64,000 nt of DNA from Rhynchopus sp. YZ270_cl-10 (lineage: Eukaryota; Euglenozoa; Diplonemea; Diplonemida; Diplonemidae), in NCBI GenBank assembly GCA_964035575.1, contig OZ037893.1, forward strand, positions 992,001 to 1,056,000, in the 5' to 3' direction. The notes beneath the pieces are model-generated. The model was not told the DNA's origin, made no database searches, and was given only the letters and a program-made list of their open reading frames with translations. The translations under genes and the position numbers were made by a program. Shown one piece after another: positions 11,103 to 22,500 of this stretch. How positions within the stretch are numbered: the first letter of the stretch is position 1; each line of letters starts with the position of its first letter.

Positions 11103-12060
11103 GGGGTGGCATCAAAACAAAAAACGCGGACAATGTCCGCGTTTTTGGGGAATTTCAGACCCCCCCCTCCCCCCCCCAAAACGCGGACATTTTTTGTTTT
11201 TTTTCCCCCTATTTTTTGCTGGTTTTTGGGTGACGGGGTGCAAATTCGTGACCCAAAACACAGTTTTTTGGCATTTCCGGAATCCGTCCAGAAAGTGGTG
11301 GGGTCAATCTCGAAAATTGGACAATTTTTTGACCACTTAAATTTTTGAAAATATGAGCCGGTCACTAATACGTGGGGCCCATTTTCGGCCAAAAAATGCT
11401 GCTGAAAAAAATTTTCAGGTGAAAAATTTTCATCCCCAAAACATGCCGCGATTGGCATTTCCGGGATCTGTCCGCGCTGTGGTGGGGTCAATTTGCCGAA
11501 ATGGCCAAGTTCTTGGTTTTGGTCAAAATGAGTGTAAGGTAAAGGGGCCAAGGTAAATCCCACAACCCAGATTTTCTCTCTCTGATGCTGAAACCATGAA
11601 AATGTGCAAAAACACCGGCATTTGCATTTTCGGAATCCGTCCGTTCTGTGGTGGGGTCAATTTGCCGAAATGGACAAGTTCTTGATTTTGGTCAAAACCC
11701 GTCAGTGTAAGGTAAAGGGGGCAAGTGTTTGCCTGTAGAAGCACATGGTAGCAGGTTTAAGGGCCCCCCATTCGTGTACATTTTGCAAAAAAACGCGGGC
11801 ATCTTGTATTTTTTATTTTGCCCGAAAACACCGGCATTTGCATTTCCTGAATCCGCCGGTTCTGTGGTGGGGTCAATTTGCCGAAATGGACGAGTTTTTA
11901 TAAATTTTGGTCAAAATCGTGTACAACCCCAGTGAAGAAAAAATTTTTCGAGGAAAAAAAACCCCCAAAATGTCCGCGTTTTCTGGAATTTCAGACCCCC
12001 CCCCCCTCCCCCCCCAAAAACGCGGACATTGTCCGCGTTTTTTTGTTTTGATGCCACCCC
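11103..12060. mobile_element. 958-bp non-autonomous TIR element
   Basis: 44-45 bp terminal inverted repeats (11103-11146 and 12016-12060) begin ggggtggcatcaaaac and each contain the palindrome cgcggacaatgtccgcg. The flanking tct on both sides may be a 3-bp target duplication. Next to each end lies a C-rich block (gaatttcag, then C runs) in direct orientation, bounded by more cgcggacat half-sites. The interior has four diverged tandem units of about 80 bases, starting gcatttcc near 11271, 11455, 11623 and 11840, each with gtggtggggtcaat. There is no protein-coding capacity. It is a MITE/foldback-type element of unassigned superfamily. Confidence 0.75.
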
Positions 12061-12165
12061 TCTCTCACCCCCTTTTTTTTTCAAATATCCAAAACCATTT
12101 TGGGGGGAAATTACCCCACATTTTTTAGGGAAGTACTTTAGCCCCACTTTACGTTCATACCACTT

Positions 12166-12215
12166 CAGGTGATATACCAAAGGTATACTGTTCACGAAGG
12201 GTCTGTTTTGTATTG
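12166..12215 (+). repeat. Dispersed repeat family A, partial copy
   Basis: Contains gatataccaaaggtatactg followed by ttcacgaagggtctg and ttttgtatt, the 3' half of family A, which is complete at 35572-35820 and 36540-36655. Confidence 0.6.
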
Positions 12216-12356
12216 TAATAAGGTTCCTGACCTTTTCAGGATTTTTTTCGACCTTTTTTACAAACTTCACATTATTCTTACGATATTTCAATGCAACTTT
12301 ACCCTTATCATCACACCCCCTACAGAGCATATTACACCCCACCCCCACCCCCCACC

Positions 12357-12914
12357 ATGCGAACAACATGCCTCGCACTTCTACTAGGGTACGCAGCACA
12401 GTGCAGTGCGGGTCCTCTCGCCTCTACGGTTCTGCAGCCATACGTTGACGCGGATGACGCAGAGGGGGTGCGCAAGGCTGTGGCCTCAGGGGGGCTTGCG
12501 ATAGATGAGAGGAACCCGAGTACTGGGCAGAGCAGCCTGATGTATGCATGCCTTAGGGGGAAGCCTGCTGCTGCTGAGGCGCTGTTGGGGTTGGGGGCGG
12601 ATGCGGGGGTGGCAGAGAAGGATGGGTACAACTGCCCGCATGGTGCTGCGTTTCAAGGCCGCCCGGAGGTGATGGCGGTCCTCCACGCACACAATATCGA
12701 CCTCCGTGGCCAACACAGCGACGGCTACGAGCCCATCCACCGCACAGCCTGGGGCACCTCCCCAGGCCACGCTGCAGCCCTCCAATACCTAGTATCCGTG
12801 GGTGTTCCCTTCAATGCAGCATCTAAAGAAGGCCGCACACCACTACAGATGAGTCGACCAGGTACACCCGTACATGATGCGCTCCTCAAGCTGGCAGAAG
12901 AGGCTGAACTGTGA
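12357..12914 (+). CDS. Secreted ankyrin-repeat protein
   Basis: 185 residues. The N-terminus MRTTCLALLLGYAAQCSAG is a classical signal peptide, probably cut after Ala/Gly near residue 19. The rest forms about four ankyrin repeats: DAEGVRKAVASGGLAIDERN, the next starting GQSSLMYACLRGKPAAAEAL, then DGYNCPHGAAFQGRPEVMAVL, then DGYEPIHRTAWGTSPGHAAAL, with a short last unit EGRTPLQMSRPG. Ankyrin repeats bind proteins, and their presence in a small protein bound for the ER or secretion is less common. The ATG at 12357 (context cccaccatg) is the start; the frame is open upstream, but that part is Pro/Tyr translated from the leader. The stop is followed by a T run. Confidence 0.85.
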   Translation: MRTTCLALLLGYAAQCSAGPLASTVLQPYVDADDAEGVRKAVASGGLAIDERNPSTGQSSLMYACLRGKPAAAEALLGLGADAGVAEKDGYNCPHGAAFQGRPEVMAVLHAHNIDLRGQHSDGYEPIHRTAWGTSPGHAAALQYLVSVGVPFNAASKEGRTPLQMSRPGTPVHDALLKLAEEAEL

Positions 12915-13325
12915 TTTTTTTTTGGATTTTGCCCACATGTATTAACCTCATTATTTTTTGTACGCCACATAAAAACGTGAATACTACCACTTCTTTTTAT
13001 CCTTTTCATTTCTCTCTCTCTCCCCTACCCACCTCACACCACACAGCCCCAGGCATAACACAAAACACACCAGCCCTTTCCGTCCACATCCTACACGAAT
13101 AACCGAAAATCCACCCCCTCCCCAAAGGTCCCCAAACATCCCTCAGTTTTTGGACTCTTTTTGCAAAGAAATTTAGTAGGTCTACTTAGATTTCCTTACA
13201 CCTGTTGGCCGCAGGGTGCTTCTACTTTTATCCAACTGGCATCGTACGTAGGTCAGCAGGAGGTGCCCTGCATTAACTTCACTTTACTATAAAAACCCCT
13301 TTTTGGAGGTGTGACCCCCCACCAT
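12915..13325. other. Spacer ending in repeat family C
   Basis: 12915-13210 shows nothing recognisable. 13215-13340 is a copy of dispersed repeat family C, which extends over the start codon of the next gene. Confidence 0.6.
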
Positions 13326-13340
13326 ATGGACAACAATGTG
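13215..13340 (+). repeat. Dispersed repeat family C, copy 1 (promoter/leader of a gene)
   Basis: About 110 bases (gtgctt, ccaactggcatcgtacgta, ggtcagcaggaggtgcc, cattaacttcactttactat, aaaaacccctttttggaggt, accatatgg) match 35678-35802 almost base for base. The coiled-coil gene's first ATG at 13326 lies inside the repeat, so the repeat contributes its leader and start codon, and perhaps its promoter (it contains actataaaa). Confidence 0.75.
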
Positions 13341-16225
13341 GCAGAGGTCATGCTACGTGGCCTGCAGCAGGCATATGAGGAACGTGTGGTAAATGTGGGT
13401 CGTGCCCTGCAAGGTGCAGTCGATGCGTTGCCAAGAGACCCAGTGTTGCAGCAGATGGCGAAGGACAGTGGGAGTGCCTTGCATATAACACCGCATATAG
13501 AAGGTGCGTTGCGGTCTGCTTTGGCAAGAGAAGCGGAGCATGCGGCACAACGTAGTATGCACGCTGCTGCAAAGTCGGAAGCCCGTGCAGAGTACGCAGA
13601 AAAAGAGCTTTGTATCATTCGTGAACAGCTTCTCACCCTCCGTCACGAAAAGGCTCAAAACGACATCGTTCATGCAGGGGGTATCGATCAACTCCGTCGT
13701 GAGGTTCATGGTCTGCGTTCCACCAAAACTACGACCACCATTGCACCGCGGCCTTTAGATGAATCTCATTTCACCTCGGCTCGCGAACTGCTCGAAAAAA
13801 GCGATCATTTGTCAACAAAGCATACTCTAGATGAGAGGTCCCAAGAGGTGTCTTCATTGCGGGCAGCAAAGAAGAAATTGAAGCGGGATTTGGCAAATTT
13901 GCGAAATGAGTTGGAGACAGTTCAAATTCGTGCCGGAGAAATTACCGAGGAAAATGTGTGGTTGCATGAGGAGCGTGCGAGGGTGGGTGCACAGTATGGT
14001 AGTATGGCGGCAAGGTTGGAGAAAGCTGTGTCGCAGGGAGCGAGGGAGACAGCTGGGGTGAGGCAGACGTTGCAACATACAGAGCAAGAAAATGCGAGAC
14101 TCAGAGCGCACCTCACTGAATCAGAGGAGGCAGCGAAGGAGGCTGCACGGTCCCACACCCACAGCATTGCCACACTAAACACCCAACTCGAAACTGTCCA
14201 CGAAAGTCTCCGCACCCAAGAACGCCTTCTCCGCGACGCTGAAGTAAAAGAAATGGTCGAAGCGCGCCTCCGTCCTCTGCTAGACGCATCACATCAACGA
14301 AGTGAACACCCCCATCCACCCCCGCTTCCACAGCCGATGACGGTCGATTCTACCCCTGATGCCAAAATGATGCAAGAAAAACTCCAAAATTTGGAAACCC
14401 GGTTAACCGAAAAAACCGAAGAATTGAAGACCGTTTCGGAGCAGGCTAAAGCGGATTTAGTAGAAATGTCGGGTCACCTGAAGAAGCTTGGTGAAGCCAA
14501 GCAGAGGTCTGATGATAGCGCAACAGATCTCCGCATTCGCCTTGCAGAAGCAGAACACAAAGCGACCGCAGTCGAGGAACGTCAACAGCTTTGCCTTGAC
14601 GCTGCGCAATACAAAGAAGAGCTCAGAATACTCCGCACACAACTCGAAGAAGAACGGAAGGAACGCCGCTCTGAAGCAAAACAACTTTCCCGCCGCGCCA
14701 GCAGCGTCAACCTCAATCCAGAACCCACCACCACAAGCCCACTAATCCACCCCACCTCCCCTCCACGGGCACCCACCCTGCCACTACCGTCTTCATTAAG
14801 AACAACACGCCCTGTTTCAGAGGACAGCGAAAGCCAAGAGGTCGTAGAAGAACTCCGGATACAAGCTGCACAGGTCGAAGGATTGGTCTCACAGACAACA
14901 GCGTTGCAGGGAGAGTTGCAGCATAGTGCGGCGGCGTTGGGTGCTGCAGAGGCGCATCTACAGATGACACAACAACAGCTCCGTGATGCAGAAGGTGCGC
15001 ATGCGACTCAGATGTCTGAAAACCACAAACTACTCTCAAAGTGCGCAGCTCTAGAGTCTGCACGCAAATCAGAGCAAACACAACGCTCCACCCTCGAAGA
15101 CGATATAGCCACTTTACAACGCAAATTCGAGCTCCAATCCTCCGACCTCCTCCACGCAGAGAACGACAAAGCGGTGCTCGCACAGTCCGAAAGCGAGCTC
15201 CGCGTCGTAGTAGCCAACCTGGAGAAGAGCCTCGTGGACATTGTGGAGGATAAGGATGGGGGTGTGGACGAGGATGACAAGATGTTCTCACAGTGGCGTG
15301 AGGAGCATCAGGAGTTGGTTGAGCTGCGTGTACGTTTAAAGCATTGCGTTGAGGAAAATGGTGGTCTGCAAACCCGTCTAGAAACGTTGCAACGTCAGGT
15401 CGATGCCGACGGTGCCATGCGCACCAAGGTTGATAAACTGCAGGAATCGCTCTCAGAGCGTGACACCGAAACGCAACGTGCACGCTCGCACGATGCTGCA
15501 ACGATCCTCAGTCTACGCAACGCGATAGACACTGTGCGTACCGAGCTCTCTGCTGTCAAATCAGAGAACACCCAGCTCGAACAGACCCTCTCTGTCATCC
15601 ACACCGAAACCCAAGTCCACGACGCCCAATCCAGTCAAGAAGCGCAACTCGAAATACAACGCCTCCATTCAGAATTAACCGACGCAAATCGCGCTCAGGT
15701 ATGCCCTCATCCATTTCGGATTTTGTTGGAGAATTTTGCAAAATTATTTTACAGACGATGTTGCAGCAGGATGTGGCACGGCTCAGAACAGAGTTAAATG
15801 AGGTGACGGAACAGATGCAGGGCCGTCTGGCCACGATGCAGGCGTTGGAGGAGGAGAACCGGCGGATGCAGGCGGGGGCTGCTGGGGAGGGGAGTTTGAA
15901 GGAGCAGTTTGTGGAGCAGCTTACAGAGAAGATCTCTGTGCAGCTTGCGATGCGGCAGCAACAACAACAGCCACAACCACACCCACCTAGCATAGCGAAC
16001 CCTACCTCCCCTCCCCTACGCATGGCAGACCTTGTCCCACAGCACCTCGGAGCCCCCAGCACGGCGTCGCACTCACGCACAGTGAGCCCAGTCTACGGTG
16101 CATCCGCCTCGTCCTCACCCAGGTCCCACTCCCCCGACCACCCCGTCTCAACTGCAGCAAGCACACACTCCACGATGTCCACTGCGTCGCGTAGGTTGGA
16201 TCTCAAAGGTGCCTTCATCCGCTAG
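13326..16225 (+). CDS. Long coiled-coil protein
   Basis: 947 residues from two exons, 13326-15698 and 15755-16225, with a phase 0 intron of 56 bases (gtatgc...acag). Nearly the whole chain is heptad-patterned and rich in Glu, Gln, Leu, Arg and Ala (e.g. AKKKLKRDLANLRNELETV), broken by a Pro/Ser/Thr linker around residues 475-500 and ending in a Gln/Pro/Ser-rich tail (QQQQQPQPHPPS). No catalytic domain is visible. Such proteins serve as rods or tethers at centrosomes, basal bodies, Golgi or cytoskeleton, but nothing here decides which. The ATG at 13326 lies in a repeat; Met9 at 13350 is the next in-frame start if the true leader is longer. The exon 1 frame runs on for 33 codons past the donor before stopping. 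Confidence 0.85.
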
Positions 16226-16526
16226 GTGGGATGAACGCTATTGCAACTCTAGGGGTTCGATGCCATGGAGTGTTAAATGCCAGAGAGATGTGCGCTAGCA
16301 ACTTTGCTATGGTGGGGGGTAGTGTGTAGGGAGGGTGTACGTTGTTAAGTGTGAAAAATAAAAGCGGCTGGTGGTGTGGACCACTTCCAGTGAACAGACA
16401 GTCTGTTAAAGGTGACTGTGCGTGGTGGTGTGTGCTCCATGAGGTAGTGGTTGTGTGTTGCAGAGGGTGTGAATGCCTAGTGAGGGTAATTCTTGCGCAG
16501 AATATGGCCCTTAGGTGTGGGGGGGG
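16226..16526. other. Short spacer, probably including the LINE 3' UTR
   Basis: Between the coiled-coil stop and the LINE ORF2 stop on the other strand. It contains an aataaa at about 16353 that could serve the coiled-coil gene, and a family E repeat copy (16465-16510, minus sense) that lies where the LINE 3' UTR should be. There is no T run on this strand, so the LINE has no obvious poly(A) tail. Confidence 0.5.
16465..16510 (-). repeat. Dispersed repeat family E within the LINE 3' region
   Basis: On the minus strand it reads ggccatattctgcgc, agaattaccctcacta, ggcat. Related copies are at 25409-25455 (+), 31431-31484 (-), 46461-46510 (-) and 51481-51522 (+). Here it lies about 20-60 bases past the ORF2 stop in LINE sense, so the other copies may be LINE 3'-end fragments or SINEs sharing the LINE tail. 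Confidence 0.6.
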
Positions 16527-19500
16527 CTACGTCACCTGCGAAGACCCCGCGGGGTCTTGCCTGTGATGTAGGGGGAGTGTGCCTCGTGTTGACGTGCTGT
16601 TATTGATGTGGCGTGTGTGGCACGTTCCGCAGCACTGGGCCAATGATTTCTTGTCTAGCAAGCATGCCCCACATCTCGTGAGTCTATGTTTCGTGCAGAA
16701 GTCCATCACAATGGCGCGGCCATCGCCTTCTGTGTGGTGTAGGCTGCAGCAGGTTTCTGGAGCGGCTCGCAGCGTCTTGCACGAGTTACATCGCACTTTG
16801 CCGTGGGTCAGACAAGACAAGGTTTTGGCGCACTTTCTGGCGTCTGGAGGGGCCGTGCGAGGTGGGCGGGCCCGTCCTGCAGCTCTGGCTTCAGTCGCTC
16901 TGCCTCGCCATCCTGCGGAGGCTTCAGTCCAGTCATCAGCGTAATGCTCTTGCGGCCGGAACTGGGCTGCCCAAGCCTGGGTCTCCTCGTACAAGAGGGA
17001 GCGGCGGTTCCCTGCAAAGGCTGCTATGTGCGACTGTAGGTGGCGCAGTACCTCCTCAGTTTTGCTGTTGAGAACTGCTCGTTTGCTCACACCACTGGTC
17101 ACCGAACCTCCGATGGCAGTAAGGCTAGTGACGTTGGTGTAGTGGCCGTACATCCAGGACTGTGGTTTGTACACCTTCGCAAAGGTCTGCATCAGCTCGC
17201 CCAGTGAGAGTGACTTGGCCAACGCGCTTTGCAGGAAGGTGTCGCGTTCCGAGGAGGCAGCGGCAAGTTCTGCTTGCTTCTGGTTCTCCACCTCATCCAT
17301 TGCCTGGTTGCTGAGAGCGTCAGCGTCCTTGTTTCGCTCTCGCGCGATGTGGCGGAACCCCAGGGTGAAACGGGGTTGAACCTCTCTGATCAGTTCTTTA
17401 GCCACGAGGAACAGCGGTTTGAGGAAATCGTTGCAGTCAGCTACCCCCCGGAGCTGGTCCACAATCAGCTTGGAGTCTCCGCTGATGGTGACCGGGCCTT
17501 GTAGCTCAGAGGGGAGTTCGTTGAGGAGGCGGAGGCCACTGATGACTCCTTCGTACTCCGCCACGTTGTTGCTTCTGGCTGAGGGAAGTGGGGTGGCCAC
17601 CGATGCGCTCTTGACACCATCCACATATACCACCGCTCCTGCCCCAGCCCTCGCGAAGACAGTTTTGTTCTGTCTTGCTCCGCCGTCAAAGAACATTTCC
17701 ACCCCGCTGTGGTCCGCGATATGGTCCCTAACCGTGCACGACGAGGTAGAGGCTTTGAACTGCGGATAGCGGCGGCTGCCAACGTCTGGGAGCGGCATTC
17801 CTGTGGTGAGCTCAAAGTCCACTGCCAGCTCGATGAGGCTGATTGAGTGTTCGGACCCGACGTGGGCCCACTGAAGTCCTCGCACCCAGGAGTTTAGTGC
17901 ATGCCAAAGGTCTTCGTTGTGTTTCCACTGTTGACGGACGCTCTCGTAGCTGTAGACTGGGAGATGTACCTGTCTGGGCTGGGGTGAGGACCAGCCCCAC
18001 GGAAAGCTCTGCAGCCGGTGGTGTCTGGCAGATTCTTCGGGGCGGTCGGCACGGATCTGTCGCTCTTTTACCACCTCCACAAAGAAGCGTTGGAGACTCC
18101 TGACGATGAAGCGTCTGTCGTCCGAGTTTTGCGGTAGCGCATTGTCCCCTTGTCGGAAGGCTGGGGCCACCCCACATATCGACAGGCAATTTGGCCAATT
18201 GGTTCGATCCTGCGATGTGATGCTGTGCCTGGCTCGCACCGACGACCACGCCTGGCAGTCCCACCAAAGATGCTCAACCGTCTCTCGTTCGCCAGACACG
18301 CAATAGGGGCAAGATGTTGTGCTGAGGCCTGAGCGGCCCGTGGTGTTCACCGCACCCGCGATGACTGATCTGAGAATGCCTTTCTGGTAGCCGGTTAACT
18401 CGTTAGCAGAGTCCTCTAACAGGTGCCTGGTTGTGTGGCCATCGACACCATGCTGCAGGCCTTCGAAGTCGGGGCGCCTGTTAGCCATTTTTGAGAGTAT
18501 CTCCGTACGGAGGAAGTGGCGGGCTTCTGCCTCCATTCCTGCCACTTGCTTGTCTGTGAGCGTACTCAGCTCCAAGGTAGCAGCGTCACCTGCCTCGTTC
18601 ACAAAGCTAATCGACGTTGGAGACTGCCATGTCCAGCCGAGTGCTCGCAGGGTGAGCGAGATGAGATGGAATGGGCCACATGTCAGAGAGTCTCTATTCT
18701 GCCAAGCGGCTGTAGCGAGGGGTCTGCAACTTGCCTTTCTCATTTGTTTGGCCCATGCTCTTAGCCTGTGGAGGTGCAAGACCATGGAAGGGTCCATGCG
18801 ATGTCCGTGTTGCAGGACGTGCAGTACAACTTCTGGCGCCCTTCTGTTGGTACCCGTCCACACCGCCGCTGTGAACTTTGTCGTGAGGTTTTTCTGCTCT
18901 TTGGGGGACATGTACGTTGTGGAGGCAGCGTAGTAGCACTTCGACCCCGCACTCATGGACGCCACGTGGTCTCGGTGCTGAACTGGGGTGGGGAGGGATT
19001 TCACCCTTCGGAGGTTCTCAACTGCAGTTTCACGCCTCTTTGCAATGCGGTCTGAGACGGGCAGGTTGTCCACATCCTGTGTTGGCTTCGCATGCACCAT
19101 CGCACCCGTGCAGTCGAAGCTGTTTCGCTCTGGAAGGAAGATGGGTGGGGACTGACTTACCAAACACCGTGAGAGGGAGTCGCAGGCTTTGAGTTCGCAT
19201 GGGGGGGTGTCGCAAGTCGAGAAGGTGTGCGACTTTGACGTGCTGATTGCCATTTGGGTCTTCTGCGAGAAGATGACAGTACGGTCGGTGATGTCCTGCT
19301 GCAGCTCATGTGTGCTGGCAGTCGCGTAGATGTCATCGACATAAGAAGCGGCCTCGGCACCCCGACTCTCCACATCCCGCATCCAGACGCTGACTACGAT
19401 GTTGATCAGGATAACGCTAAGCGGGCACCCCTGCATGATGCCATTCGTGGGGACGAATGGTTGCCCTATGGAGCCATTGCACTTGAAATGCCTGGTCATT

Positions 19501-22500
19501 CTAGCGTAAGCCTCTCGTAGCGTGGTTAGCACCACTTCGTTGAATCCCAGCCGCGCCGCAAGCTGAAATGTGATCTCTATCGGCACTGTGTCAAAGCACT
19601 TTTGGAAGTCGATAGCGACTCCGTACATATCGCCCTCAGACAGATGCGCGCATTCCAGCTGGGCTGCTAGGTGCCAGTACAGGTCCTCTGTGCCGTGTTT
19701 GGGCCTGCACCCGTGCAGCCCCTCGGGGGCCAGCTTCTCAAGCCAAGGGAAAGCCGATTTCGCACGCACCGACGCCCAGACCCGGTACAAAACAGCCGTG
19801 ATCGTGATAGGGCGTTGTGACAGGGGGTTTGCATCGCTTTCAGGTTTGGGAATGAGAGGTACTAGGGCCTGCATGAGGTCTTCCGGCCACACACCGTCGC
19901 GTTCGATCGCATTCAAACCTTCCGCCAGTAGTGCGAGCACGCTGTCCGGCAGCTGCTGCAGCTCAAAGGCCCTCCAACCATGCATACCCGGGGATGTAGT
20001 GCGCTTCAATCTACCAATAGCTGAACGCACGTCGTCCACAGTGATTTGCTCGCACTCCATGGGCTCTCTGTGTGGGAGTATCGTTTCGTACGTGTCAAGA
20101 AATTCATTCCAGCTGGGTTCAGGTGAATCAACGTATCGGCGGAAAATTCCACCCCAAGCTTCGTTGTCCAGGAGAAGGGTATCGATTTTCTTTGGGTCCG
20201 CTGTGAGCGTGCCATCATGTTGCCTCATGAACGCAGCTGGCGTTGTGAAGCGATCTGCGACGAAGTCGAAAACCATTCCTTGGCCTTTACACCCTGCGTA
20301 GGCGTTCTGCATCACCTGCTTCCATTGCAGGCTGCGCTGGCTCTTAAGGGCTAGGAAGGCCTCCTTATTGGATCCGGTGAGCTTTTCCAGAAGTCGTTGC
20401 AGCGTTTGCAAATCAGGCGATGGTAAGGCAAGGGCTTCAGCAAGTTCTTCCTTCAGTGGGCCGCCCCGGTGGCGAGTGAGTGCTCTCCATGAGTGCTCCT
20501 CTGTACGGGTCATCGCATAAGGTCTGTCCACCTGGAGTCTGGCCTCCATGTGCTGGAGGATGGTGCGCAGGTTCCCCATAACTGCATCCCTGGCTCTGGT
20601 CAGGTCTGTGGTCGCCCCTTTGGCATTGCAGTGCTTGGTAGCGTGTCGCGACGTTTTGACCTGCGACTTCTTGCCTCTCCCGCGGTATTGGCTGGTTGGA
20701 GAGGTGTCACCATCATGAAGGAGGATCAGGTAATCTTCCCCCAAGTTCGCGAATTCTGTCAGGATCTGGGCGCCTGTGAGACCGTTCCGCTCCTTTTTCT
20801 CAATTGCGCCAGCCATAGCCGCCGCAGGGGCCGGGATCTCCCTGGGCACGGTAGCTGGGAATGCTTTAGGCAAGACGCATCTGCTAGTTTGGCCTGAATA
20901 TGTCTCAAGGTCAAGGGTGATCGACAGTGGAAGGTGCGAGGGGAAAGGGCATTCTTCAAAAGTGGTGGTGACGTCTGCCTTTGTTACTGCCGGGGCTGCT
21001 GTGATGTTGGCGAGGCAGAGGTCAATTCGGGACGTAGTGAAGCCCGTGGCGGTGGCAGATTTGCAGGTGTGGTTGGGTGTAGCGGTTCTAGCAGCCGCAA
21101 TAGATGCAGCAACGTCTACCCACCTCCCCGATCGCTCTGCGGCCGCTAGCACACCACCGCTGTCTGAATTGCAGTTAAGGTCACCTATAATCAGCACCGG
21201 TACCGCCTGGCCTAGAGCGTTGGCCATGTCAAAGACGTCTGTGAGCAGTTCCTCTCTTTGTGCAGCGGCGTTGGCACCGGAGTGTGCGTACACGTTGATG
21301 ATATGCAGGGCTGCTCCCCCTCCTACAGCCACTGCCGTGTGGACTACTCTTGTTGATTCGTAGCACCGCTTCTCCACTTCAGAGACAGGGTTCAGAGCTT
21401 GCGCAGTGAGGTGGCCTTTTGTGAGTGTGGCCACTCCTCCTGGCGGAATCTGCTGCCGCACTCCTATACCTGTCTTCACCAGGTCCTTGCCCCAGTGGGT
21501 GGTCCAATTGGAAGCACTGAAGTATTGCTGCATGGTACCCTTAATGTCCGCCCCCGCACGAGTTTCCTGAAGTGTTAGTATATCTCCCGGGAGGTTTGGC
21601 ACCTTCATTGAGTGCGTACCCAGAGACGTGATATTCATCGAGGTTATCGTGAGAGTGAGGGGCTTGTTGGAGGAAGGCTTCTTGATGGCATTCCCCAGTC
21701 GCGCTGCTGCGGTGTGTCTGCGCTGTCTGCGGTTGGGCGAGCTGCTGGCGGGCGACGCCGGCCCTCCCGGTAGGGGGAAGGTATCATTAGAGCAGGATCG
21801 CAGAGACCTGTGTAACGCCATAGGTATATTCAGTATGTCGTAGTGCATCGGCCTGTATGTCAATCCCAAGAGCCGTACAGGTTGGAGACTGCTACCTTCA
21901 CGTCGCATGTTACCTCTGCTCCCCTCGCTGGCGTTCAACACCCAAACCTCCGCATTCAGGAGGACCGCCGCCGTCTGCAGGCACCAGTGGTCACCATATC
22001 TGCGGTCGCAGCTCATGTCCTCCACGTATGCGTCATACGTAATGGGTGCATTTGGGTCGCGCGTGTCGGGGGTGTAGTTGCTTCGGTATTCGGCGTTGGT
22101 GCGCATGCTGTCCGTTACCTGTGCGCGTAAGGAGGCGGCTGTGATGTCACCCCTGCATTGGCTGGCCAGTGCCCCAAACAGGCAGTTACCATCACCGGGT
22201 ATTGAGCGGCGAGTGGTACGCAGCAAGGCCGCCATGTGGTCCAGCCAGGCTGTGTCATCCCCAACATCCTTCGTTGGGTCATGGCCACCCCCTACCATTC
22301 TGTCCTGCTGCTCCTCTTCTCCGCATTTCACCATGGGGCCGTTTAACCTGTTGACTGTAGTGGGTCCTCTCTTTGACTCTGGGATCATATCTGGGACCAC
22401 TGCTACAGAAAGCGGGGCTGGCATGTGCGGGACTGCTAGGGTCGCCGACAGGTGAAAGGGAGAAGAAGAATACGGGGGATTAGCTTTGTGAGGGGCGTGC

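Larger units (their letters stand above)
10463..12356. other. Spacer holding an inverted-repeat element
   Basis: 10463-11100 is A/T homopolymer-rich with nothing recognisable. 11103-12060 is the 958-bp element described separately. 12166-12215 is a partial copy of repeat family A. Bases 12290-12356 are pyrimidine- and C-rich and look like the leader of the next gene. Confidence 0.6.

Noticed and set aside
16226-16280. tRNA-like segment with ggggttcgatgcc
   Set aside because: The flanking bases do not form a T stem, and no acceptor or anticodon arm can be drawn.
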